Of a stretch of 64,000 nt of DNA, positions 50,475 to 61,942 are shown in pieces. The position numbers and the translations under genes are program-made. Position 1 is the stretch's first letter, and each line of letters begins with the position of its first letter. The DNA lies in the NCBI GenBank assembly GCA_025024175.1, contig QCXZ01000137.1, forward strand, positions 80,414,680-80,478,679, in the 5' to 3' direction. Under the pieces are notes generated by a model that saw only the letters and a list, made by a program, of their open reading frames with translations, was not told where the DNA came from and did no database searches. The stretch comes from Rhyzopertha dominica (Eukaryota > Arthropoda > Insecta > Coleoptera > Bostrichidae).

Positions 50475-51753
50475 TATACGAGGGTGAATGCTTTCAGCGT
50501 CTGCATGCGCGCTGGTTACCTACATCTCTTGTCTACGCACTGACGCCATTACAGTTTGATTCTTCATTGTATACGTTGTTTACTGAGTGTTTAAGATGCC
50601 TCCGACAATCGTGAGTCCCGCCGATTGTGAAGTACGGGCTGTTATACGATTTCTTAGTGCTAAATGCTTAAAACCGATCGATATTCATCGTGAGATCTGT
50701 GAAGTTTACGGACAAAATATTATGAGTGATGGAATGGTAAGGAAATGGGTGAGAGCATTTAAAGATGGCCGCACAAATGTGCATGATGAAGAACGGAGTG
50801 GGCGTCCTTCGGTCGTTAATGAAGATTTGGTGCAGAAAGTGAACGAAAAGGTGAGAGAAAACAGACGCTTTACAATTTCATCATTGTGCGACTGCTTTCC
50901 TCAATATTCTCGTAGTGTTTTGTATCGCATTGTGACCGAGAACTTGAATTACCGGAAATTGTGTTCACGTTGGGTTCCGAAAATGTTGACGGATTTGCAC
51001 AAAACCCAACGTTTAGGCAGTGCATTGACTTTCCTTGAGCGGTACGACAATGAAGGTGAAGGTTTTTTAGACCAAATTGTTACTGGTAACGAAACATGGG
51101 TGGCCTACGTCACACCAGAATCGAAACAACAATCCATGGAATGGCGACATTCACCATCACCCAAAAAAGTGAAGTTTAAGCAAACAATTTCTGCCCGGAA
51201 AATCATGTGCAGTTTTTTGGGACAGAAAAGGAGTATTGCTAGTGGAGTTTCTGCCTCGTAATGCAGCGTCTTATTGTAAGACATTGAACAATCTGCGTCG
51301 TGCAATCCAGAACAAAAGACGTGGCAAGTTGAGTAAGGGTATTGTTTTGCTGCATGACAACGCCCGTCCACATGTGGCTAATCGGACCACAGATCTCATC
51401 AAATTTTTTAAATGGGAAACTCTAGATCATCCTCCATACAGCCCTGATCTGGCGCCCAGCGACTACCATTTGTTCCTGCACTTGAAGAAACACCTGGGTG
51501 GTCAGCGTCTTCAAGACGATAACGAAGTCGAAACATTTGTGATACAGTGGTTAACAAGTCAGGCGGCAGAATTTTATGAGGAGGGTATTTAAAAACTGGT
51601 GCCACGTTATGACAAGTGCCTCAATATTCACGGAAATTATGTAGAAAAGTAGATTAAGGTACAGGCTTTCATGTGAGATAAAATTATTGCGATATCTTAG
51701 CACGTCTTTTTTTAATTCCAAAACGGTACTTACTTAAAAACATGCCTCGTATA
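50475..51753 (+). mobile_element. Mariner element, almost complete
   Basis: About 1.28 kb. It starts with TACGAGGGTGAATGC and ends with CCTCGTA, each next to TA (TA target duplication). The size and TA flanks are those of a mariner. Confidence 0.8.
50596..51652 (+). pseudogene. Mariner transposase with one frameshift and one stop
   Basis: Opens MPPTIVSPADCEVRAVIRFL with two helix-turn-helix parts (KPIDIHREICEVYGQNIMSD, FTISSLCDCFPQYSRSVLYR), then the catalytic region VTGNETWVAYVTPESK (first Asp position is Asn in this copy). A one-base loss near 51215 shifts the frame, and the sequence continues FWDRKGVLLVEFLP, LLHDNARPHVANRT (second Asp) and PPYSPDLAPSDYHLF (third Asp). A Gln-to-stop change at about 51591 precedes the tail PRYDKCLNIHGNYVEK. 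Length otherwise matches mariner transposases. Confidence 0.88.
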
Positions 51754-51759
51754 TGATAA

Positions 51760-51895
51760 TATTTTCTCGGAAAGATCGCTGTCTCTTGAAAACACTGACA
51801 AAAAGTTATAAGTCTGACGTTTCGATTATACCTGTAATCTTTGTCAAAGACGAAGAACCTCAAAAATTTGCCTGACGCAAGTTCAAACAAAAAAA
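51760..51895 (-). repeat. Short element with hammerhead-like fold, copy 2
   Basis: Related in inverse orientation to 29783-29922. They share GAAAGATCGCTGTCTCTTGAA, CTGACAAAAAGTTAT and the GATTA/TAATC hairpin next to GAAAC (minus strand, 51848-51816). It directly follows the mariner end. Confidence 0.6.
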
Positions 51896-51899
51896 TTTA

Positions 51900-54020
51900 C
51901 TTAATTGTTTATTCTGTTGCTGTAGAGGAAATATATACTTTTCTTTACGATATGAACAAGAAAATGTAGTCATTATCCAGTGAGTGTCCAAAAAATAACT
52001 ATTAAGTAAATGTATGAAAGAAACCTTTGCAATGATTCTTAAAATACATCTCTGTTATGCAGATTTTAATTAATATCATGAATGACGATAATGGGAGACC
52101 AAAGACTGCATGCAGCAAGCCCTCATTTTTCATCTACGAGAATCCCACCGTTTTGTCATCTGCATCGCTCGCTATCTGCGGCCTTTTGGCGCACGGTCCC
52201 GACGCGGCACATCTGCAAATTGAGGCCACTCCGCAGATTTACCGGTAATTCCCGGCTTTCGGGCGCAGCTACAGCGAACAACACAGAAGCCTGCAGCAGA
52301 AGACGCCAAGTCAGCAAACGATTCCACTTGGCATACCTACACTATGCTCTAATTGAAGCTGCAGACTGCGAACACACACAAAAGGAAGGACAGAAACACT
52401 TGCCTGACACAGTATTCAAAGATTAAAGAGCCTAGATACTATTGTTCACTTTTTACGCCCGTCTGCCGTTCTTGAAAAACCGGCGCGGAGTCAACGTCCT
52501 CGCGGGTCTTTCAGCGGAGCGCGCGTCGAGGTGTATAGTTTACGCTGCTGTTTGTAGATGCTATGAAGGGTGGAAGCATTCTGTCAGAATAGATTAACTG
52601 GACGGTTTTTTTACGATTCAAACATTTCACAAGCTTCTTGTGACTTTCGTTCTTTCTTCAAGGCTCATACTAAATTTAATGTCATCTTCTTCTTCAATCG
52701 GTTAGTACGGGCATGTTCTGCTCTTTTGCCCGGAAATGCTGAGCAATCATACCCGATTCTACTCGAAAAACTAATGCCACAAGCTCCTATACCATCTCAG
52801 ATTATTCTAAATATATTTGACTAGCAAAAAGACAAACATACTGACATTTATTTAAAAAAATATCAATAACAAAAGCACTTACATATTATTCAAATTACCT
52901 TAATAATGTATTGAATTAAATAACCATTTACTGATCTTTCCGTGATCGTCATCTCACCAGTTTAAACCCCTTACACTGTTAGAAGATGATGTTGAAGACG
53001 AATTACTGTTGATCAGCTTCACCCTAGTATGCTAANCATAAGAAAATGACCTTCTACGAGAGTTATCACATTTTTACTGTCTGATCAATCTCATCTTTTA
53101 AATCTGAAGGTCTCTAAGTACCAATATAACGCGTTTTAAGTTAACGGCAACTATACTACATCAAAGAAAAATACGCGTCGGTTAACTATATTTGAAATTG
53201 GAATTTTGACAGATATGTTTAAAAAAGAGGTGTACAAAGAAGCAATATTTTGTCGCTAAGGTTACGAAAGAATGTAACAGGCAGTGGTCGACGTTAATAT
53301 AGTCCATTTTGCCATCATTCATTGATTGTGTGTAGCTTACTGGATGATTAATTAAGAAACGCTAAAAAATATGTAGATATCGTAAAAATTTGAATAATTA
53401 ATAAACAAGAAACCTGGATATTTGTACCAAAAGCATTCAACAGAAATCCTAAAAGCGAGTTTGCTGTTGCATAAAAAGTTTTTTAACGAAAACTATTGTG
53501 ATTATGTAGTCGAATTATTTTGCAACCATTTTCAGGAAATAGTCAAATAGAAAACAGAAACATTTTATAAACAGACTCCTAGAATGGCTCTTAAAACATC
53601 CCCATAAAAAATCCTAATGTCACTATCGACACCCTGTATACCAGGCTTGTACAGTTCCAATATACCAGCCAGGTTGGTACTTATACTAGGGAAAGGCGGA
53701 CTTCAGGTAGCATTTCTCTAAGGCAGGTAGCAGCTTTGTAGCTTCTAAAGAACCAACTAGACCCATGAATTTATTAAGACTGCAAAACTGTATGTACCTA
53801 ACTAGTTTGCAACAGACTTGACTCAATAAGTAGCTATTTACTGAAGTCTTGTATTTTTTTCTCTACATGGCTTTGAAAAGCAGTCAGATCTTACTTTTTT
53901 AGTATTAATTGTTTAGGGTACAGCCATAATGAAGGTAGTTTTCAAAATACTTGAAGATAGTTCGGCATGCTTAAAAATAAAGAGCTGAGATGGTATTTTA
54001 ATTAAAATAATATATAAGCA
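51900..54020. other. Intergenic or intronic region, nothing firm
   Basis: 52100-52560 is more GC-rich and has short ORFs without domains. ACACCCTGTATA at about 53627 resembles a transposon end. No gene is supportable. Confidence 0.35.
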
Positions 54021-54021
54021 A

Positions 54022-54202
54022 GAATTTAGGATGGCAATGCCATCTGTCAGCATTACACTGACATGATGACAAAGCCACCTAGCTGCCAATTTGTCAGGCT
54101 ATAGGTCATTTCCTTTAGGAAGTAGTACCCGTTATGGCAGCTAGGTGGCTTTGTCATCATGTCAGTGTAATGCTGACAGATGGCATTGCCATCCTAAATT
54201 CC
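54022..54202. repeat. Palindromic element with 68-bp arms
   Basis: Arms 54022-54088 and 54135-54202 are near-perfect inverted copies (GGATGGCAATGCCATCTGTC on the left; its complement on the right) around a 46-bp spacer. The 10-bp word TATATAAGCA flanks it at 54011-54020 and 54228-54237. Non-coding, foldback or MITE-like. Confidence 0.85.
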
Positions 54203-54247
54203 TACTTACATCATACCATTGTTTTGGTATATAAGCAAAACCAGTTC

Positions 54248-54349
54248 TATGCCGTGCTGTCTACACTAGACCTAAACTGCACCGATGAGCTGTAATGACA
54301 GCGAAATAGATCTATCTGCAGTTGGCTGAGATGTAGACAGCACAGCATA
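54248..54349 (+). ncRNA. Hammerhead ribozyme, type I topology, one core substitution
   Basis: Stem I is long and open-ended. Outer helix 54248-54265 pairs with 54332-54349 (18 positions, one C-A mismatch), an internal loop follows, then an inner helix AACUGCA (54275-54281) with UGCAGUU (54317-54323). The core reads CCGAUGA (54282-54288), so position U4 is C, and GAAA (54303-54306). Stem II is GCUGU/ACAGC with loop AAUG. Stem III is only four pairs including the core A-U (palindrome UAGAUCUA), and the cleavage triplet is AUC with the cut predicted after C54316. The short palindromic stem III and the internal loop in stem I are typical of metazoan hammerheads from retroelements and satellites. 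The U4C change may weaken or abolish cleavage. Confidence 0.78.
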
Positions 54350-56229
54350 GACATGCATTTTAAAATAATATATGGTTGTTACAAAAATTATACCTAAAAC
54401 ATGAGACGCCAATTTAGTAGTAAAAACTGAAACGCGATAACTAAACGAATGAACCTCGATTGTTAGATGATTGTCAGTCTTTAGGAATAAAATAATAAAA
54501 TTTCTTTGTATATTCTGATACACTTGCAGTAAATTATTTTTAATAACTATTTTGTAGTTGTAGCAGTCGGCGTTAATAGTTAAACACATGTTTTTAGGAA
54601 TTTTACGAAAGTTTGATCAAAATCATGAAAATAAATTGGTTATTAGCTTATTGTAGCCAATAGTATGGTAGAGCATTATTTCGCAATTTTTGTTAAATGA
54701 AATTTGTTTAGCTTTTCATTAAAAGTGGGTACAACTGTTATTGTAAAAGCAAATTAATATAAATGAACTTAAGATACGTCAGATCAGAAACAACTAAACT
54801 ATAAATTTCGTATGTTAATAACTGTAGGAATCAAGAAATAGCTGAAGTAGTAAGGTAAAAGTTGTCTTTATAGACACATTAATGTATCAATATAATATTT
54901 GTTCAGAAAAAAGCGATTGCTATACAATTATACCGTCAATACTAATACTGACTGTTCCCCATTCAAAAGATTTGAAGTTTCCACGACGTCATTAGCACCT
55001 TTGACAATTCTTAAGACAGAATATCAAGATTATTTTTGATACATTTTATCATCCTCTTTCCCAAATTTCATAATCTCATACAAGATAAAGCTTCTCCAAG
55101 AATCCAAGAAATTCATTAATTAAAAGTTCCAGATCGACGGTAACAGTTTTGGGAAAATTTTAATGTGATCTCTTAAAAAATTAAACGACTTTTAGAATTA
55201 ACTCAAAAATGCCAACGCTATTTCCCTTTACTGGCTGATCAAACAGGCTTCAATTCATCCACCGGCGACAGCGAGTATGTTGAATGTAGGAAGCCCCGTG
55301 ACGCCACGCTGAATGCCCGAGTATCGTACGCAGCCCCTTTGCTAGACAGGCAGGGGTTGTCAATGTCACGGTCTATCTATTGTTTCAGCACGTCTCCAGT
55401 ACGCCACTTATTGGCTTGTTCTCTTTACACTCTCCCTTTCGGGAGAGGCCCCTCCACGCAGATACGGATATGTTAACAAGGATGCCGGTGAATGACTTCG
55501 CTTTTACAAATAGGCCCTTTCGAAGTCATCGAACACGTCTGAGTGAATCGATGTGTACATGGATTGAAGTATGGTGTAATTCGCAAATGTACTGCTTGGT
55601 ATATGTTTTCCGCCAGTACCAATACTTGTATGAATGGATTGAACAAATTTGAAGGTTTATTTTAGTGAAATATTTAAAGAAATGCACGAAGGTGGCGCTG
55701 GGTCATTATGGGCTAATGGCAAATAAGAAACGTAGGGCTAGGAGGATATACACTTTAATATGTACAGTATGGTAAACAAACTCCTAAATCTTCAAAATAT
55801 AACATAATATTTTATTTAATACCGATTACAAACAATATGGAATATAATAATGAAAACTAATAAAAAACTTTTTACCCTGAATTAAGGGATGCATTTGTTT
55901 TTTGCTAAAAACCGTTTTATTTTCGATACATTTGTTTGATATGTTGCTTATTTAGCGAGTACGTATTGGTACTAAATAACTGAAAAAAAAGCCCGTGTAT
56001 TACACATTGGATTAAATACAAACACACATACATTGGGACGAAGAAGTACCGCCTTTAAGCATAGATTTGTATCTCAATTTCTAATTCCAACAACATATAC
56101 ATCCCAATAAAACACCGTATGCAAAAAGACGATAACGAGGAACCGAGAGTGAATTTCATCGATGAAAGTGATCATTAAGGGCGCTAAACATCATGAAAAA
56201 TAAGCATCGGGCTTAGATAGTATAAACAA
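54350..56229. other. No gene recognised
   Basis: AT-rich except 55240-55640, which is of balanced composition and non-coding. No transposon words identified. Confidence 0.35.
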
Positions 56230-56560
56230 GGAACCAATAAGATATGGACCGGATATAATACATAAAATCATAACAACGGTTTGGCTACTAAGTGAAATTC
56301 TCCAAGATTGGAGCACCACGGTTCTTAAAGTAATCCCTAAAGTAAAAACTCCCAGAACACGGACGAGTATCGAAGGATAACGCTATGTAATGTGGGGTAT
56401 AAATACACCCTCCGGAATGCTACAATATCAAGCAGCCTTTGTCAAAAACAGATCAGTGCACGATCAGAAAAGTTATGAAGATGTTACTTGAAGTAATCAT
56501 TCGATACGAATACGAAATACGAAAAAGGTCATGTCTACATGATACAACGATACAGTGGTT
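56230..56560 (+). mobile_element. LINE reverse-transcriptase N-terminal remnant
   Basis: Broken frames read TTVWLLSEILQDWSTTVLKV, then NTDEYRRITLCNVGYK and a decayed AFVKNRSVHDQ block, the order expected for the fingers region of a LINE polymerase. Confidence 0.6.
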
Positions 56561-57200
56561 TGAACCAAACGACTTCAGTAAAACCAAAAAATTGAGAAGT
56601 AAAGCAAATATAGTTAGAAACAGCAAGCAAATAATCAATTTTAGTTTAGTTCAACGAATCTGTTACAGTTTAAATCCAGCAATAGTTTTTACAGTAAGTG
56701 GATGTATCTTGTAACTAACGACGGCACCATTGCTCGAATCGTTCGCAGCTTCGGCGTTTATTATACGAGTTCCAGAAATCGTTCCGGAAGTTAAAGAGGC
56801 CAAAAAGGTGCGCCCCGACTAAATTCTTGAAGATTTGTGTCCGACCATTAGAGCTCCCGAAGTCACGTCTGTTGCGCCGCTAGACAGCGAGGGATGAAAC
56901 GGATAGTTTGCCTTATACCGCCGGCACGTAGACCCACCGTTATACCTTTATAAAAGAAAATCAATTGCCCCTAATCTCTCATTTTGACGTTATCCGCCGG
57001 CACACATCCGTACTTAAGCCGTTGATAAATGCCGCAATCAGAAATTGCTATTTATATAGCTGAGGGATAAGCAGATTATTTCGTAGGCGAGGACGTCTAG
57101 GCAGTTAACAGTGTGATTCGGGCGACGATTATTTGGTTGTACAATGGTGCTTGAATTCTAGTAACTCTTCAAAGAAAAGGTAGTTCGTTTAATTTTACGT
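56561..57200. other. No gene recognised
   Basis: Contains a GC-richer part at about 56735-57000 without coding signal. Confidence 0.3.
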
Positions 57201-57473
57201 CTATACATTCAGTGGGATTAAAAATACAATGAGAAGGTGGAAATCGATGCACTTGATGGCCACGACTCGCTGTTTCTTAGTCTGATTCATATTCTTTTTT
57301 TTAATCTTTAGTTCATAGTATTTCCAACAACCTTTGCCCATTGGCACATCTAATACACACTTTTCTGAATTATCTACCCAACCCTTTACTACGGTATCAT
57401 ACGAATTAAACCACATTCCGTCTAGATAAATTATCGGTCTACCTTCGTCCCTAAACGTTTTGATATCTTTCAA
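57201..57473 (-). mobile_element. DDE_3 (IS630-like) transposase fragment
   Basis: The minus strand reads KDIKTFRDEGRPIIYLDGMW, FNSYDTVVKGWVDNSEKCVL and DVPMGKG, aligned to the YLDETWYDTH region of the copy at 43575. The Glu after the first Asp is Gly here. Confidence 0.72.
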
Positions 57474-60332
57474 ATAAATAAACAGTGACTTTTTTTGTTA
57501 AAACTTGCCTCGTTTTCGTTTTCTACCACTTCCACATTTTCTTCATTTTCCACGTTTTCACTCTGTTCACAGGACCACGGTCTCCACATTTTCACGTACT
57601 AGGTTCACTCGTGACTTAATACAACTGACGTTCAAAAATATTTTTAAAATGTATAAGGTACCCATCATTTCTCAGTATAAACCGGTCCTGTACCTGAGCC
57701 AGGTCAGACGGTGGTGTGGTTTTCATATTTTTATTGTCCCTCAATTACAACCCTTGTAAAGTACCTTAAACTTCAAAACTGTAAAATTCTTCCAAATATA
57801 GACAAACTTTAGGTCTACTTTCGAGTGATTTAGCAGTTGCTCATTGATCGTAGTTTAAACTGCAATCTGATAGCTACTCTACTGAGACAAAAAATGACCC
57901 CTGTCCCCAAAGATCATGCTTATGTAGCGTGGAATTTACTGTTTCATATTCTGTCAATGCGTTTGATGGTGCGATGCAGGTCAGTCACTCAGGTTGCAAG
58001 GCTTATTTAGAATTTTGCGCTCGACTACGACAATGAGCAGCTCATAAACTGCCACAATGCAGCAGAAGACAACTAGGTATCTGTAATGCAGGAATTATTA
58101 ATTGCCAATTTTTAGTTTTTGAGGTGCTGTTTTCATCTGGCTCATCAAATTTATACGACATAAAGTATGATCGTGTCTTTTGCCGATGGACCGACATAAA
58201 ATATTTTTAATAGTTTTCAATATGAAATAAGCTCTGTAATAGTATATGTATGTACATCATTTTCAGCAGTTATCAGCAAATGGAACATTCAGAACCACTA
58301 GATATTAATTAGTATAATAATAAAAATAATATTAAGATAATTAAATCACATACAGCATAAGTACGCACATAATAATTACAATTAATAAATTCTCTTATAT
58401 AGCAGTTTTCTATTGCTAAAGTATCAAAAATTACTCTTATAAGTAAAGCGAATGCTGAAGATGTTTATGAGGAACCCTACAAATACTTATAGCATTTTAT
58501 ATTAACAGTAGCGCTGTTTAATTGATAGACTACGGCGTTTTATTCTCGATATCTGTATACAGTTGCGCTGCTCCGTTTTCGGTCCGTGTGTGAAATATAC
58601 ACTTTTTTTTAAATCTGGACCCACCCTTTCCCAGCCGGCATATCCGAACAATGAAATAGCAAATAAAGCAGATAGAAAAATATATTTTAGATCTTAAATA
58701 TACAGAGTGTTTTGTTTTTGCGATGTTTAGTTTGGCGGAGACAGAAGGAAAGTTAAACGGAAAAGATATGCAGTTTTGTGGGCCTAATTTAACGTACCGT
58801 TTGGAATTTTGAAAAAGTATATGGCTTACTAGATATTGTAAAAAAACAAATTTGATGATATTTTCTTATGCCGGCAAGGTTGCAATTTTTAATTTTATAT
58901 AAATGGTGCAAATGCAAAAGTTGTAGAAAACGATGTCTTCAATCGATAATTCATTGAATTTTGCAAGTAAACTGTCATTTTTAAGATACGACATACACTT
59001 ACTCTTTTCTATTATACACCATAGTTGGATATGGCTTAAAAATAGGCCCTTTTTACAGCTTCCTAATCGTCTTACATCGATTCATTGAAAAAAATGAAAA
59101 ATAACGTAATTTTTTCTTTAAGAATTATTCAAAATCGGAAAAGCGCGTTATTGGTAAGTGTTACACACGGTGTAGTTTAAAGAATATTTTAAAACTTTAC
59201 TTTGATGGCAGCCAGCTTTCCTTGTTATCATTTAAGAGATTGTATGAACTTGAATAATCGCTAACGAGACAAAGTTTTAAGTTGTCGAAAGAATGATTAA
59301 AACATCATGAAGAACAAAATAAAAACCACCCCAGTTAACTAATTACTCATACGAAAAGCGAAACGCCTTCTTTTCTTACTAATCAGTAAAAAGTGCTAGT
59401 ATAATTCACCTTACAGTTAGAAAATTAAGTAGCGGAAAACGGTTTACAAACTAAGCCATTCGTGCACGACAGATTCCTCAAGCAGAAGGTAATATATATC
59501 GTAATACACACCCACCTCTCAATATTGATTAACAGCACAACGGAAGTTAGCGAGTTAGCGTGCAAATGTTATTGACAGCCGTCGTTCCACGTTTAGTAGC
59601 TTTCAATCAAAACACTACTCTAGCGTTACAATATGAGGTACGCGTGCCTATACGGGTTAATCATGTGCAAAATCTGTTCGATTGCTCTTATGCGACTACT
59701 TGTATCGTGTCAGTTAATTACCCTGTGGTATGAGATAGTCGTATAATAATAACTCTTCGTTTGAGTTCAATATCATGGTAAATCTGCAAAATTACATATG
59801 AAATGATTATCGTAAGATAATAAAAGTTTTAAGATTCTTGCCGCTATTACAAAATTTTTGCAATATCATTTTCCCTTCCAGAACAAATTTTGCAAAGACG
59901 AACTTTATATTTTTTTAGCACTACTGGTCACTCAAGCATTTGACTTTTGACACCAATCCATCTATCTTGACCCGTAAACTTCAAGAGTCTATAAATCTGT
60001 TTCCACTTTGTCTAACCATCTACCGTTTGGTCTTTCCTTTTTCCTCATACCTTTTACATTCACTTCTACTATCCTGTTTTTTCAGGCATCCTCTTAGAGT
60101 AGTATTCAGTAGTAGTGACATCTTTAATAGTATTTTTAACAATCATTTTTAGAAAATCAGCTGTAAGATTTTTTTACAGGGAATAAGCGTACATTTTTTA
60201 ATAGCATAAACAACTATGAAAAACCTCTAGCAATGTTTTGTGCAAAATCGGCGTTAATAACAAAAAAAACTTCGAATGAGAAGTCATTGTTTATATATAA
60301 AGAGGTCCATACATTCGGACCTTTTTAGAATA
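57474..60332. other. No gene recognised
   Basis: AT-rich. ATACAGAGTGTTTTG at about 58700 is reminiscent of insect transposon ends. No transposase or host exon found. Confidence 0.35.
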
Positions 60333-60334
60333 TA

Positions 60335-61940
60335 CGAGCACTAACACAAAAACGTTCGGACATCAACTGATTTTTCGTAAAAGTTTGAAAATTTCCGTAG
60401 GGGATTCAATATCATGTTTTCCATTTATAGGACACTATAATATGTATTGTTTTACATCATATTTACGACATTGTTTTGAAATAAAATAATATTGATATAT
60501 AGAACTAAGCTAATGTTGATAACAATGCAATATTTGCTGACACATTAATGTTCGGACACGTTAATAAAACAAATAAATAACAAGCCTTGGAAACAAAAAA
60601 ATATGTTTCCATGTGACTTTTAACTTGACAATTAAGTCGATTAGATATCAACTGACTACAAAATGTCACGCGGTAAAGCAACTAATCGTGCAATCAGAGA
60701 ATTAATTGTAAAATTGTTTCACCAAGGAAAAACGTTTCGGGATATTGCTAAGCAAATAAATGTCGCAAAGTCCACGGTGTCAGATATTGTGAAAAAGTAT
60801 AGAGAAACCAGTTCAATTCAAATTTCAAGACATGGTGCTGGTCAGCCACGCAAAGTCACTTCCAGAATGCAAAGATGTCTTGTTCGGATTTGTAAAACTG
60901 ATCGTCGAAGTACATTAAGAGAAATAACAGCAAAATGGAATGAAGAAACAATGGGAAATGTTTCACGAGAAACGTGTCGTCGCTGGATTCATAACTCTGG
61001 TTTACATTCTTATAAGGTACGTATGTTATGTTTAAGCAAAATTTCATATTCATCATTATCATTGTTTAAGGCAAAAGAAAAGCCGTTCCTCACGGAAAAA
61101 CAAAAAAAAAAGAGACGATTAGCGTGGGCAAAGGAACGGGCATTGTGGACTTTCGAAGATTGGAAAAGGATTATTTTTAGTGATGAATCAAAATTTGATG
61201 TTTGCGTGGGTTATAAGAAACAAAAATGAAGCCTTCCACAAAGACTGCCTAAAAAGAAAAAGAAAATTTCCATCAGGTGTTATGGTATGAAGAAGCATGT
61301 CTGCTAATAATGTTGAAAAACTGCACTTCATAGACGGAACTGTAAACGCAGTAAAATATCAGAATATTCTTGAAACCAATTTGTTGGTGTCAATTCCAAT
61401 GTTATCACCTGATGGAAATTTTACTTTTCAACAAGATGGCGCCTCCTGCCATACAGCCAAGACCACAAGAAAGTGGCTGCAAGACAACAACATTTCCGTC
61501 CTTGACTGGCCGTCCAGCAGTCCTGATCTAAATGTAATCAAAACTATATGGCACAAGATGAAGCAGCAATTAAGAAATGATCCGCAGCGCAACATTTCTG
61601 ATTTGCGCATAAAATTGCAAAATATATGGGATTGCGAAAAGCTTGTAAAAACTATACCTGCCAGAATAAAAGCAGTTATTACGGCAAAAGGAGACGCAAC
61701 CGGCTATTGACATGTATTGTCCGAACATTTATGTGTCAATAAATAATTGCTATCAACATTAGTTTAGTTTTATAAATAAATATTATGTTATTTCAAAACA
61801 ATGTCGTAAATATGATGTAAAACAATACATATTATTATAGTGTCCTATAAAAGAGAAACATGATATTGAATCCCTTATGAAAATTTTCAAACTTTTACGA
61901 AAAATCAGTTGATGTCCGAACATTTTTGTGTCAGGGCTCG
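60335..61940 (+). mobile_element. Tc1-like element, complete ends with about 230-bp inverted repeats
   Basis: TA target duplications at 60333-60334 and 61941-61942. The ends (CGAGCACTAACACAAAAACG and the complement of TTTTTGTGTCAGGGCTCG) continue as long inverted repeats: about 60335-60560 against 61709-61940, sharing GTTCGGACATCAACTGATTT and TGTTTTACATCATATTTACG. Total 1606 bp. It has a single transposase gene inside. Confidence 0.92.
60663..61710 (+). pseudogene. Tc1-like transposase with lesions
   Basis: Starts MSRGKATNRAIRELIVKLFH with paired helix-turn-helix domains (FRDIAKQINVAKSTVSDIVK and RSTLREITAKWNEETMGNVS). After LHSYK there is an in-frame 54-bp segment with GTACGT and TTTAAG borders that looks like a short intron, at the same place (before AKEKP) as in the copy at 39090. 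The first catalytic Asp is in FSDESKFD. A frameshift near 61215 and a TGA in the GVMVW motif follow. FQQDGASCHTAKTT holds the second Asp. The third residue is lost: SSPDLNVIKTIW has Lys where the family has Glu. Not functional as it stands. Confidence 0.88.
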
Positions 61941-61942
61941 TA

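Noticed and set aside
52057..52426. Two overlapping plus-strand ORFs
   Set aside because: No recognisable protein; composition explains the open frames.
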